In this document: positions 8,180 to 15,518 of the stretch, one piece after another
How positions within the stretch are numbered: position 1 is the stretch's first letter
Layout of the letters: the number at the start of each line of letters is the position of its first letter
NCBI RefSeq assembly: GCF_011752565.1
Contig: NZ_VWXK01000046.1
Span: forward strand, 1-42,616
DNA from: Pantoea sp. Ap-967
GTDB lineage: Bacteria > Pseudomonadota > Gammaproteobacteria > Pseudomonadales > Pseudomonadaceae
Direction of reading: 5' to 3'
DNA: 42,616 bases
Made by a program: the position numbers and the translations under genes
The notes under the pieces: generated by a model
The model's database searches: none
What the model saw: the letters and a program-made list of their open reading frames with translations, nothing else
Told to the model about the DNA's origin: nothing

Positions 8180-11068
8180 TTATCGCTCAATGACGGGTGC
8201 CCCTTTGCCGGACTCTTTGAACCTGCCGCGAGCGTCTAGCTCGACCTCGCGGCCGATCTTCCAGTGGGTGGCCTTTGCCACGACTCTTGTGGTGGATGGT
8301 TTCACCAGCATCTCGTCGCCCCGCTTCAACAGCAGCACCTCGCTGCCGTCTTCCATGCGGCGGCGGCCCTGATACGTGGCCTTGCCCGCATCGGTTGCCT
8401 GCCATTGCCGATGATAGTTTAAAGACGATATTTTGTCGCGCTTTTTATTGCGATCCGCAATCCATTTTTCGACCGCCGGGCTAGACGGCACGGGCTGCGC
8501 GGGCTTGGCTGGTGTCCGGCTTCCCGTCTTTTTGCCGGACAGGCCAGTGGCGGCCATAAATTCGGCTTCCATGTCGTCGGGCGCAGGGGTTGTGCGAGTT
8601 GGTTTGCGGGTCTGCTCGGGGGCCGGGCTTGCCTTTGGTGCCACATCGACCTGCCAGTTGTTGCGGTCGAACGTGCGACCGTCTGGCAAGGTCACGCTCT
8701 CGCTGCCGGTGTGCTCCACCCGCACGCGGTCGCCCACGCTCGCGCCGCTGCGAGCAATCGCCGGTTCGAGGCCGACACCCCATAGGGTGCGTTCTTCGCC
8801 ATGCTCGTCGCGCATCGTGACAAAGTAGCTTTTGCTGTTGCCCTTGACGTGCTCGAACGGGGCCTTGCCGTGGTCTACCAGTTCGGCGAAGTCGGCCAGG
8901 CGCTGCGCTTCCTTCTCCATGTCTTTATGCGCGGCAGTGTCGCGGCGAAGCTGCTCCATTGCCGGATCAGCGAACCGCACCTTGAAGCCGTGCATACCGG
9001 CCAGCATGGCCACCTCCTGCCGGAACTCGTCTGTGCCCTCCACTACCAACGGCTGGCCGTCGAAACGCTTGGACGCCAGTTCGAGCGCGACCAGTGCCGC
9101 GCCGGTGGTGGCCTTCTGTGCCTGAACATGAGTGTTCCGGTCGATGACCATACCGCCGTCGATGGTGCTGTAAGCCATCGTGCCGTCCTTGCGCGCCTTC
9201 GGCTTGAGCTTGTCGAGAACGATGGCCTTGGCCTTGTCGGCTCGGTTGGCGGTGAGCAAGTCGCCCTGCCACTTGCGTTGGCGTTCCTCACGGCTGCGCA
9301 GCACGGCCAGCGCCTCGGCGTTGCCGTGCTCGGCCTGCTGGGTCAGCCAGTCGGCCCACGACGGCATACCCGTCTGCTTAAACAGCGCATCGCGGCGGGC
9401 GCTCGCGGTCGCCCGGTTCCTGTTTCTGGTGGCGTCGGCCTGCTGCTTGATGGTGGAGTACATCACACGCTTGGCGGCCCCCTTGGCTGCCACCTTGACC
9501 ATCATCCGCTGCGTTTGGCTCCAGTGGCGTAGCTGGGCATTGGCCAGCGCGCTGTCGCGCTTGATGGCATCGAAGCCCTGACGGCGGCCGACAATCGCCG
9601 CCTGCCGCTCGCGCTGGTACTGCGCGAACAGCGCCGACGTGGCCGCGCCTTCTTGTCGCCGTGGCTTGGGTTCGTAGCGCTTTCGGGCGGCCTTCGCATC
9701 GGCCTGCTGCTGGTTTGGCTGGAAAGGCCCGAGTCGGTCGGTTAGCGCCTTCATGGATAGATCGCGACCGGCGTTGCTCGCCTTCGCCCATAGGTTCAAT
9801 TCGGGATCACCGATCACCAGACCCGCGCCGCGCTGGCGAACCTGTAAGCCATGCTCGGCGGCTGCATCGTGCAGCTCTTGCCAGCTCGTCGCCGCTCGCA
9901 GCGCCGGGGCCACTTCGCGGGCTGCGTAGCCCGTCAGTGTCTCGATGCCGCTTTGGGCTTCAATGTCGGCCGCCTTGCCGCCTACCCGCGTGCGTCCGCT
10001 TTTTCCTGCTTCGCTAGTAGCTGCTCTATCGCCATTTCGCGGCCGTCGCACGCCGTCAGCGCCGTTTTCTCCTCCTTGCTGTAGACCATTACGTGCGTCA
10101 CCCGGCAATAGCACTGGAGCTGATTTTTCTGAGCCATCCAGACGGCAGCCGGACAGCTTTCGCAAACCGTTGAGGGTTTCGGCCTCTGGTGGCTCGGTAA
10201 GCGTGAGATCGTAGGACTCTCGTAAATGTCGTCGAACGCTGCTAGGTCGTTGCTCTGGTCGTCGTTCGGGGTCGAGTCGGAAACTATCAAGTCCGTCATT
10301 GTCGTTTTCCTCTGCTGTAGGTTCAGTAGTTTTTCCAGCGCTATCTAGATAACAATCAGATAGCTTTCGTAACCCGCCCAGCGTCTTTGCCTCGGGCGGT
10401 TCGGTTATTTCAAGGTCGTATGCTTCTTTTAGAAACTCTCGGAATCGAGTTGGGCGCAGCTCTGGCCGCTGTTCCGGCCCAAGGTCTACGCTGTCGCGGA
10501 TTTTGTCTTGCGCGGATTGGCTTAATCCGTGATTGGTTCTTTCCAATCCGTATTTAATTTCAAGCCGTTCGCACGCCTCCATCAGCCGTTTTTTATCGTA
10601 GAACGGTTCGATATTTTGCAGCCCAGTCGGATGCACCTTGTTAATGGCGACGTGTACATGCAAATGGTCAGTGTCTGTATGAACTGCCGAAACTCGCTGA
10701 TGATCGGCATAACCGATTGTCGCGCAAAGTTCGTCCTCGATGGCGTGCAATACTTCAAGCGATGGCTGTTCACCGGGCGGAAATGAATAAACCAGATGAT
10801 AGGTCTTATCTGACTTAGACCTGATATTGGCGGCTTGTATTGCTTCGATTGCGATGGCCGCAGCGGCTGGGTCTTCAGTACCGCAATTAGTCACCCGGTA
10901 ACTGTGTACCTTCTCGCCTTTAATCGTACTTTCCTTGGTGTCTAGGATATAATCAGAAGTCCTAGCCCAAGTGTTGGGATCAATTTCGCCAACGGCCGCA
11001 ATCATGTACCGCACCAATCGTGCGGGACTGGATGTGCCTTTATCCCTTGGAACCCGTTTGGCGATCAT
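8180..11068 (-). CDS. traI: TraI relaxase, MOBP family
   Basis: The 962-residue relaxase closely follows RP4 TraI at its N-terminus. It has MIAKRVP, a catalytic tyrosine region LVRYMIAAVG (Tyr near 21), SYRVTNCG (about 56-63), SDKTYHLVYSF (about 86-96), and the histidine motif HTDTDHLHVHVAINK at about 130-144. The enzyme nicks oriT and stays on the 5' end of the transferred strand. Residues about 192-311 hold a tandem duplication of a 69-residue unit (see the repeat entry). The C-terminal half resembles the LPD7-like and nucleic-acid-binding tails of large plasmid relaxases (AYSTIDGGMVIDRNTHVQAQ). The start overlaps the traJ stop (ATGA). RP4 TraI is 732 residues, so this one is larger. Confidence 0.94.
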   Translation of the reverse strand: MIAKRVPRDKGTSSPARLVRYMIAAVGEIDPNTWARTSDYILDTKESTIKGEKVHSYRVTNCGTEDPAAAAIAIEAIQAANIRSKSDKTYHLVYSFPPGEQPSLEVLHAIEDELCATIGYADHQRVSAVHTDTDHLHVHVAINKVHPTGLQNIEPFYDKKRLMEACERLEIKYGLERTNHGLSQSAQDKIRDSVDLGPEQRPELRPTRFREFLKEAYDLEITEPPEAKTLGGLRKLSDCYLDSAGKTTEPTAEENDNDGLDSFRLDPERRPEQRPSSVRRHLRESYDLTLTEPPEAETLNGLRKLSGCRLDGSEKSAPVLLPGDARNGLQQGGENGADGVRRPRNGDRAATSEAGKSGRTRVGGKAADIEAQSGIETLTGYAAREVAPALRAATSWQELHDAAAEHGLQVRQRGAGLVIGDPELNLWAKASNAGRDLSMKALTDRLGPFQPNQQQADAKAARKRYEPKPRRQEGAATSALFAQYQRERQAAIVGRRQGFDAIKRDSALANAQLRHWSQTQRMMVKVAAKGAAKRVMYSTIKQQADATRNRNRATASARRDALFKQTGMPSWADWLTQQAEHGNAEALAVLRSREERQRKWQGDLLTANRADKAKAIVLDKLKPKARKDGTMAYSTIDGGMVIDRNTHVQAQKATTGAALVALELASKRFDGQPLVVEGTDEFRQEVAMLAGMHGFKVRFADPAMEQLRRDTAAHKDMEKEAQRLADFAELVDHGKAPFEHVKGNSKSYFVTMRDEHGEERTLWGVGLEPAIARSGASVGDRVRVEHTGSESVTLPDGRTFDRNNWQVDVAPKASPAPEQTRKPTRTTPAPDDMEAEFMAATGLSGKKTGSRTPAKPAQPVPSSPAVEKWIADRNKKRDKISSLNYHRQWQATDAGKATYQGRRRMEDGSEVLLLKRGDEMLVKPSTTRVVAKATHWKIGREVELDARGRFKESGKGAPVIER
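10136..10495 (-). repeat. Tandem internal duplication inside traI
   Basis: Two copies of a roughly 51-residue module lie 69 residues apart (10343-10495 and 10136-10288). Both contain the pattern LxPExRPExRP, then a REFLKEAYDLEITEPPEA-like or RHLRESYDLTLTEPPEA-like helix, then TLxGLRKLSxCxLD. They lie just after the relaxase catalytic domain. The copies have diverged at many positions, so the duplication is old or was recruited. It could be a repeated DNA- or protein-binding element; this is inference. Confidence 0.8.
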
Positions 11069-11427
11069 TTCACTACCCGCGACATAATAGCGAGGACTTC
11101 GCCCTGCAACTTGCGAAAGTCATTCATCATCGCTTCTACGTCCATCGGCCTTGCACCTTGGCCGCGCTTCTCTGCGAGCCAAAGTTTCAGCAGCCCCGCG
11201 ACCCGCCCAAGGTCGCCATTGACCTTGGCCAGATCGGCCACGGCGGTGAGGTCAACAACCGACCGTATTGGCGTGTTCAACCCGAGCGCGCGCAGGTAGC
11301 CCGAACGGGACATGCCCGCTTCCTCGGCGCGCTCTGTGATGGCCGCCTTTTCCTCGTCAGTCACCCACACCTCTATCGGCTTTCCGCGCCGTCGAGGTGG
11401 AGCCTTTCTTTTGGTGCCGTCTTGCAT
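11065..11427 (-). CDS. traJ: TraJ, oriT-binding ribbon-helix-helix relaxosome protein
   Basis: This 120-residue protein follows RP4 TraJ: a basic N-terminus, KPIEVWVTDEEKAAI (ribbon), EEAGMSRSGYLRALG (helix-turn-helix part), and the signature VNGDLGRVAGLLKLWL near residues 69-84. RP4 TraJ binds an inverted repeat next to nic and recruits TraI. The start has a GGAG site 9 bases upstream. It is the first gene of the minus-strand tra operon and reads away from oriT. One GGCACCAAA motif lies in its 5' coding end (11410-11418). Confidence 0.93.
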   Translation of the reverse strand: MQDGTKRKAPPRRRGKPIEVWVTDEEKAAITERAEEAGMSRSGYLRALGLNTPIRSVVDLTAVADLAKVNGDLGRVAGLLKLWLAEKRGQGARPMDVEAMMNDFRKLQGEVLAIMSRVVK

Positions 11428-11481
11428 GGCTTGTGCTCCGGTTGTTGCTTTTCAGCTCTTAGACGCGGCAGCGGCTGGGGC

Positions 11482-11580
11482 CTCGCAGAGCAAGATGCCG
11501 TTGAGCCGAAGGCGAATAAGGGGCGGTGTTGGATGGGGACGGGCTTGCCCGTACCCGTACAACACACATCTTGCCGTCTA
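11482..11580 (+). other. oriT with predicted nic site (between 11573 and 11574)
   Basis: Read in the traJ direction, this block follows the RP4 oriT layout that I know. The nic core GCAAGAT (RP4 GCAGGAT) is followed by an inverted repeat, then CCCCTTATTCGC, then GCTCAACGG, then CATCTTGCTCTGCGAGGC just ahead of traJ. On the plus strand the core is ATCTTG/C at 11568-11574, one transition from the IncP consensus ATCCTG/C. The inverted repeat ACGGGCTTGCCCGT (11539-11552) is the likely TraJ site. Cleavage here would transfer the plus strand starting at 11574, with traK-traL-traM entering first. The alignment is from memory of RP4; the nick position is inferred. Confidence 0.87.
11490..11496 (-). 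other. Inverted copy of the nic core
   Basis: The minus strand reads ATCTTGC here, an exact inverted copy of the predicted nic core at 11568-11574. RP4 has ATCCTGC in the equivalent two places. Both copies therefore carry the same C-to-T change compared with RP4. Confidence 0.6.
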
Positions 11581-11653
11581 GTCCTACGCAATTGTATGCG
11601 ACAGTGCCCGAACGATCCACCGCAAACCGGCCCAAGGGCCGAAAAAGCCGACG

Positions 11654-11762
11654 AATCGCATAGAATCGCGTATCGTCGCGCAGAATCGCACTAAATGGCT
11701 TGCCTGATCGCATAGAATCGCGTACAGTCGCATTCAATCGCACTGATTCGCGCAGAATCGCA
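11654..11762 (+). repeat. Eleven 10-bp-phased direct repeats (RAATCGCRYA) upstream of traK
   Basis: The core TCGC (or a near form) starts at 11656, 11666, 11676, 11686, (11696 degenerate), 11708, 11718, 11728, 11738, 11748 and 11758. This is one copy every 10 bases with a single 2-base phase slip. The typical unit is AATCGCRYAG. Spacing of one helical turn would place all sites on one DNA face. The array overlaps the -35 area of the predicted traK promoter, so it is a likely operator or bending element for a relaxosome protein such as TraK or TraJ. That role is inference. Confidence 0.85.
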
Positions 11763-11776
11763 TTAGCGTGTATGAT
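11748..11776 (+). promoter_or_regulatory. Predicted traK promoter
   Basis: A good -10 box TATGAT lies at 11771-11776, with a weak -35 (TTCGCG) about 17 bases upstream inside the last 10-bp repeats. The traK start follows 47 bases later, with a GGAGGA ribosome site. Overlap with the repeat array suggests repression or activation by the protein that binds it. Confidence 0.45.
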
Positions 11777-11822
11777 GGGCCGTCCGCGATTGAGTCGCGG
11801 GGGTCAACAGGAGGAAACAGGC

Positions 11823-12206
11823 ATGGCAGACACGCCTAGCAACAAGCCCCGCCGGGGCGCGGGACGTGTCGCGTTTCTGGCTCGCCTCGATCAGTTCAAG
11901 CAACTGATCGAGGCCGGTAACGAACAGCGCACGGTCTATGACGACTGCGGCGGCGAGGATGAACTAGGTATCAGCTACTCCCAGTTCAACCGTTACGTCG
12001 TCCGGTACATCACGGGAGCAAAAGACGATGGACACCAAAGGAAAGGCATCGGGCAAAGCGCCCCGCAAAGCCCCTCCCCGGCCGCTACAGGGGCCGCCGG
12101 AGGACAAGCCGGGGGCAACCCTGCCCCAGCCCCAAAACCCGGCGCAAAGCGCCCCGGATTCGAGCACAACCCAAACAGCGGAAATAACCGCGACGACCTT
12201 ATCTAA
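11823..12206 (+). CDS. traK: TraK, oriT-binding relaxosome accessory protein
   Basis: The 127-residue basic protein has a folded N-terminus (AFLARLDQFKQLIEAG, then GISYSQFNRYVVRYI). A Pro/Ala/Gly-rich linker leads to the C-terminal tail FEHNPNSGNNRDDLI, which parallels the RP4 TraK tail FTFNPTPDKKDLL. RP4 TraK wraps and bends oriT to help TraI. It is encoded divergently from traJ across oriT, exactly as in RP4. An internal ATG at 12028 in another frame is not used. The ribosome site GGAGGAAAC precedes the start. Confidence 0.85.
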   Translation: MADTPSNKPRRGAGRVAFLARLDQFKQLIEAGNEQRTVYDDCGGEDELGISYSQFNRYVVRYITGAKDDGHQRKGIGQSAPQSPSPAATGAAGGQAGGNPAPAPKPGAKRPGFEHNPNSGNNRDDLI

Positions 12207-12222
12207 TAGGAGTGAACAAGAC

Positions 12223-12981
12223 ATGGCTAATAACGCTACCCCTTCGACCATTACCGAACTCGTCCGCCAAGTTCATTTTATTCTGCAAGGTAAAGGCGGC
12301 GTCGGTAAGTCGCTGATTGCATCGGTAGTTTCGCAATTCACTAAAGGCAAAGACCGCCCGCTGGTCGTATATGACACCGACCCGGTAAACGCCACTCTCG
12401 CCGGTTATAAAGCGCTGGACACTCAACGCCTCGAACTGATGCGCGACGGCTCGCTGGTCGAACGTAATTTCGACCGCCTGATTGAACAAATCGTAGAACA
12501 AGATTCTGATTTCGTGGTCGATAACGGCGCGGCCTCGTTCATCCCACTGTCTTACTATCTGGCCGAGAACGACGCGATTAACCTGATCGCTGAGAACGGC
12601 AAACAGGTTTATATCCACACCGTTATTACCGGCGGCCAAGCACTGCGCGATACTTTGGGCGGCTTCGCTTCGTTGTGCGAACAAATGCCGGGCGATGCGC
12701 GTCTGGTAGTTTGGCTGAATGAGTTCTTTGGCGATATTGAAGCCGAGGGCAAAACTTTCGAGGAAATGAAAGTTTATCAGTCCAACAAAAACCGCGTGCA
12801 TGGCATCGTCCGCATTGCTCGCCAGACTGGCAGCACTTACGGCGAAGACGTGAAACTGATGCTCGACAGCAAGTTGACGTTTGACGAAATACAGCAGTCG
12901 CCAGACTTCGGCCTTATGTCGAAGTCGCGCCTGAACAAAGTCAAGTCTTCGCTTTTCCAGCAGCTCGACACGATCATCTAA
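12223..12981 (+). CDS. traL: TraL, ParA/StbB-like P-loop ATPase
   Basis: The 252-residue protein carries the deviant Walker A motif QGKGGVGKSLIAS at about 24-36, and VYDTDPVN near 52. These are features of the ParA/MinD superfamily and of IncP TraL and R388 StbB. TraL is dispensable or stimulatory in RP4; StbB of R388 affects conjugation and plasmid position. The start is set by AGGAG upstream of 12223; an earlier in-frame ATG at 12028 lies inside traK. The codons look less GC-rich at third positions than in traM next door. No ParB is recognisable, so this may be the only segregation-type ATPase on the plasmid (inference). Confidence 0.85.
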   Translation: MANNATPSTITELVRQVHFILQGKGGVGKSLIASVVSQFTKGKDRPLVVYDTDPVNATLAGYKALDTQRLELMRDGSLVERNFDRLIEQIVEQDSDFVVDNGAASFIPLSYYLAENDAINLIAENGKQVYIHTVITGGQALRDTLGGFASLCEQMPGDARLVVWLNEFFGDIEAEGKTFEEMKVYQSNKNRVHGIVRIARQTGSTYGEDVKLMLDSKLTFDEIQQSPDFGLMSKSRLNKVKSSLFQQLDTII

Positions 12982-12991
12982 GGGGGTCGTG

Positions 12992-13447
12992 ATGCTCGAC
13001 TTTGACGACATACGAAAAGAGGTCGCCATACGCCACAACGTGCTGCTTGGCAAAGATGACCCGATTCTGGTCACGGTCACGGTCAACGAGCTGGTGCTGT
13101 CCCGCTACCTCGATCTGATTTCCGATCAGTACGATGAAGCAAACCGCACCCTGACCCTGACCCTGCAACAGCAGGTCGAACAGTCGAAGGAAACGGCCGG
13201 GAAGATCATCACCGAGGCCGCCAACTACGTCAGTGACCAGTTGCGGCAGGCGGTAGCCGAGGCGGTCAAGGACGCCGGTAAAGACCTGCGCCGTCAGGTC
13301 GCCGAGGTACAGGCCGCCAGCCGTGAGGCGGTGGCCAGCGGCCGCGATGCGCAGGTGGCCAAAAGCAGCGCCATGATGGCCGCAGTGCTGTCTGGTGTGG
13401 CCGCTCTGGTCGCGGTGGTCGCTCTGGTGGTGGTGCTGGTGAAATGA
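12992..13447 (+). CDS. traM: TraM-like membrane-anchored protein
   Basis: The 151-residue protein has a long helical coiled-coil-prone middle (about 48-115) and a single C-terminal membrane helix (about 127-150, VAALVAVVALVVVLVK). Its place after traL and its size match RP4 TraM (about 145 residues), whose role in transfer is minor and poorly defined. A GGGGG site lies just upstream; GTG at 12989 is an alternative start. The name rests mainly on synteny. Confidence 0.7.
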   Translation: MLDFDDIRKEVAIRHNVLLGKDDPILVTVTVNELVLSRYLDLISDQYDEANRTLTLTLQQQVEQSKETAGKIITEAANYVSDQLRQAVAEAVKDAGKDLRRQVAEVQAASREAVASGRDAQVAKSSAMMAAVLSGVAALVAVVALVVVLVK

Positions 13448-13452
13448 GGTCG

Positions 13453-13468
13453 CCGGGCTTCGGCCCGG
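13453..13468 (+). other. Stable UUCG hairpin between traM and the next gene
   Basis: CCGGGC-TTCG-GCCCGG forms a perfect 6-bp stem with a tetraloop. No T-run follows, so it is more likely an RNA-stabilising or processing hairpin than a terminator. Confidence 0.5.
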
Positions 13469-13492
13469 TGCCTACCAACTGAGGGTATTTCT

Positions 13493-13870
13493 ATGGACGG
13501 TCAAGGCATCAACCTAGCGGCGATTAGCCCGTGGGTGGCCATACCCGTTGGCCTCGCATTGGTCGCGTGTATCGGGTGGATCGTGTGGGAAGCGCTGCGC
13601 AACCGACCTTTGCCCATAACTCCCGCACTGATCGCCATTGTGCTGATGGGGTCGGTTATGTGGGCCACACATACACCCCAACCGGACGAATGGGAGACGT
13701 TCAAGGCCGCGCACAACTGCAAGGTCGTAGGCAAAAGCGAAGGTCATAGCAACAGCGGCGTCGGCATCACGACACGCGGCAGTGTGGCATTCATAGCGGG
13801 TGATCGGTCGCCCGATCAGACTGGCTACCTGTGCGACGACGGCGTGACCTACTGGAAAAACGAGAGGTAG
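13493..13870 (+). CDS. Small membrane protein of unknown function in the traKLM operon
   Basis: The 125-residue protein has two membrane helices (about 12-32 and 42-59), then a soluble tail of about 65 residues. The tail has two cysteines: NCKVVGKSEG near 75 and GYLCDDGVTYW near 113. With both helices crossing, the tail would lie on the same side as the N-terminus. If that is the periplasm, the cysteines could pair. A GAGGG site precedes the start. I do not recognise a family with a known function. It lies in the part of the plasmid expected to enter the recipient early. Confidence 0.75.
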   Translation: MDGQGINLAAISPWVAIPVGLALVACIGWIVWEALRNRPLPITPALIAIVLMGSVMWATHTPQPDEWETFKAAHNCKVVGKSEGHSNSGVGITTRGSVAFIAGDRSPDQTGYLCDDGVTYWKNER

Positions 13871-13873
13871 AGC

Positions 13874-14374
13874 ATGGAAAGGAAAATTGCAGCTTATGCC
13901 GTTCACTGGGTCGGCTTGGTGGCTATGCTGGCGCTGTTCTGGCAAGCGGTGCGGTTCGTCATGGGCGACATAGGCAACCCATTGAACCCGGTGTTTGAGT
14001 TTGTACGTCACGGCGCAGGCATAGCCGGGCCAGTGCCTACCCTTTCGAGCTGGGGGCCGTTTGACGGGCTGCTTGATGGCTATCAAAGGCTCATGATGTG
14101 GTGCTTTGGCGTCATGGCTTGGATGCTTGCCGCGCTGCTGGTGGGCCACGCCAGTCGGGAGGTTGCTCGCATGATTCTGGTCGGCTGGACGCAGTACCAG
14201 ACCGAGCGCAAAGAGGAACGCAAAGCGGCCCGGATCGCGGCAACGCGGCAGGCCGCTAAAGATCGCCGCCGTGAGCTGCGCCGGAAGGTTCTCGAAGCGC
14301 AGCAGCCGCGCCCTAAATCGTCCGGCATCTTGCCATTCATTGTTGGCGCGCTGTTCGGCTCTTTCTTCCTGTAA
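13874..14374 (+). CDS. Membrane protein with charged cytoplasmic helix, unknown function
   Basis: The protein has 166 residues. Membrane helices are seen at about 8-28 and 73-95. A very basic helical stretch (about 112-146, rich in K, R and E) follows, and then a short hydrophobic C-terminus (ILPFIVGALFGSFFL). It starts 3 bases after the previous stop, so it is co-transcribed. No known family is recognised. The arrangement suggests an inner-membrane protein with a cytoplasmic arm. Confidence 0.72.
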   Translation: MERKIAAYAVHWVGLVAMLALFWQAVRFVMGDIGNPLNPVFEFVRHGAGIAGPVPTLSSWGPFDGLLDGYQRLMMWCFGVMAWMLAALLVGHASREVARMILVGWTQYQTERKEERKAARIAATRQAAKDRRRELRRKVLEAQQPRPKSSGILPFIVGALFGSFFL

Positions 14375-14402
14375 CACAACAACTAACTTAGAGGGATCGC
14401 TT

Positions 14403-14741
14403 ATGTTGGCTGCACTGTTTGAAATCCTGCTGTTTCTGATGCTGGTTCCGGCCCTGATCGTGTTCGCGCTGTTCAAGATCGCGTCGGACATTGCCGACTA
14501 CTTCGGGTTCTGGCTGTTCCCCGGCATCTTCGGTTTGTGGCTGGGCATCAACCTGTCGATGGTTGCGCCGTCTGATCCGAATGTGCCCTTTGAAAGCCTG
14601 ATTGAAGTTATCGCACACTCTCACATTGTCGGATTTGCCACGCCGCAAGTGCTGTTCGTGATGGGGATTTTCTCGCTACTGGTGCCCCCGGCCTGCTCGC
14701 TGTTCAAGCTGATGTTCAGGGCAACGCGAGACGCCAAGTAA
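14403..14741 (+). CDS. Small hydrophobic membrane protein, last gene of the traKLM operon
   Basis: The 112-residue, mostly hydrophobic protein has about three membrane helices (about 3-25, 33-52 and 80-105). The start is chosen after AGAGGGATCG at 28 bases from the previous stop; a longer upstream reading frame overlaps the previous gene and is unlikely. Function unknown. It is followed directly by a terminator. Confidence 0.7.
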   Translation: MLAALFEILLFLMLVPALIVFALFKIASDIADYFGFWLFPGIFGLWLGINLSMVAPSDPNVPFESLIEVIAHSHIVGFATPQVLFVMGIFSLLVPPACSLFKLMFRATRDAK

Positions 14742-14760
14742 AACCGGCCAGAAACAAACA

Positions 14761-14785
14761 AGCCCGCTCGATAGCGGGCTTTTTG
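14761..14785 (+). terminator. Rho-independent terminator of the traKLM operon
   Basis: The stem AGCCCGCT-CGAT-AGCGGGCT is followed by TTTTTG. It lies 20 bases past the last stop codon. Confidence 0.9.
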
Positions 14786-14810
14786 TTGGGCACCAAATGG
14801 GGAAGGGTGG

Positions 14811-15122
14811 TCAGTGAGCGGCCGCCGCTGGGTGTATCGGTTGGATGGCCAGACGCAGGCCCATGACTTTCAAGATGGCGGTCAGGCTGCGCACCTCGGG
14901 GTTGCCCTTCTCTGACAGCGTGCGATAGAGCTGGGACGGGTTCAGCTCGGCCGACTTGGCCACGCTGCGCACGCCACCGAACGCCTCTGCCATCTGGCGC
15001 AGGGCAATCAACAGTTCGGCTTGCTCGCCGTCTTCAAGGATGCTGTTCAGCAGCTCGACCGCGTAGGCCGGATCGCTGCGGAACACCTCGGCCATCGCCG
15101 TGTCGTGTGATCTGTCTTTCAT
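14811..15122 (-). CDS. HigA/XRE-like antitoxin
   Basis: The 103-residue protein has a helix-turn-helix in its second half (GGVRSVAKSAELNPSQLYRTLSEKGNPEVRSLTAILKVMG). This is typical of the antitoxin family that partners RelE/ParE-like 'killer' proteins. It would neutralise the toxin encoded just upstream and repress the shared promoter. It starts 3 bases after the toxin stop. The toxin-first order is that of higBA-type modules. Its strand is opposite to the traKLM operon, with the two meeting at the terminator near 14.77 kb. Confidence 0.85.
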   Translation of the reverse strand: MKDRSHDTAMAEVFRSDPAYAVELLNSILEDGEQAELLIALRQMAEAFGGVRSVAKSAELNPSQLYRTLSEKGNPEVRSLTAILKVMGLRLAIQPIHPAAAAH

Positions 15123-15125
15123 CGC

Positions 15126-15452
15126 TCAATCTCCAGTTCGTTCTTGCCAGTCGCGCCAGTACGCGCAGGCCCGGTCAATGTCGCTGCTCTGCTTGCGCTT
15201 GTCGCCGCCGCAAAGCAGCAGAACGACGGTCAAGCCCGCCTTGGCGTAGTAGACGCGGTAGCCTGGCCCTACGTCTATGCGCAGCTCCCACACGCCGTCT
15301 CGCAGCGGCTTGTGATCGCCGAAGTTGCCCAGCTCCACACGCATGATGCGCCGGTCTATCGCAATTCGCGCCTTCGTGTCGCGTACCTGCTCGCGCCACT
15401 CTGCGAAGTGGTCGCGGCCGTTGGGGTCGAGGTAGTGCCGTATTTCTTGCAT
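15126..15452 (-). CDS. RelE/HigB-like toxin
   Basis: The 108-residue protein fits the phage-derived Gp49/RelE-like family. Features are MQEIRHYLDP, then RRIMRVELGNFGDHKPLRDGVWELRID, then GYRVYYAKAGLTVVLLLCGGDKRKQ with the conserved late lysines. Such toxins cleave ribosome-bound mRNA when the antitoxin decays, killing plasmid-free cells. I place the start at 15452 because the promoter and a palindrome occupy the upstream extension. No strong ribosome site is visible. Confidence 0.87.
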   Translation of the reverse strand: MQEIRHYLDPNGRDHFAEWREQVRDTKARIAIDRRIMRVELGNFGDHKPLRDGVWELRIDVGPGYRVYYAKAGLTVVLLLCGGDKRKQSSDIDRACAYWRDWQERTGD

Positions 15453-15457
15453 GTGGT

Positions 15458-15487
15458 TATTGTCGTTTATAAACGATAAAAGGTCAA
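15458..15487 (-). promoter_or_regulatory. Toxin-antitoxin promoter with palindromic operator
   Basis: On the minus strand TTGACC and GACAAT are separated by 17 bases. The perfect palindrome TCGTTTATAAACGA (15463-15476) sits between and over the boxes, a typical autoregulation site for an antitoxin. Confidence 0.6.
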
Positions 15488-15518
15488 TATGCAAATCGAC
15501 CGAAACGGATGTTTTTTT

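Noticed and set aside
8180..8400. KfrB domain at the TraI C-terminus
   Set aside because: The last 70 residues show a beta pattern with YQGRRRMEDGSEVLLLKRGDE but not the KfrB signature that I see clearly in the 30807 gene product.
11654..11762. CRISPR array
   Set aside because: The unit is 10 bases without unique spacers, and no cas genes are present.
15453..15494. Longer toxin start at the TTG of 15494
   Set aside because: It would place the palindromic operator and the promoter inside the coding sequence.
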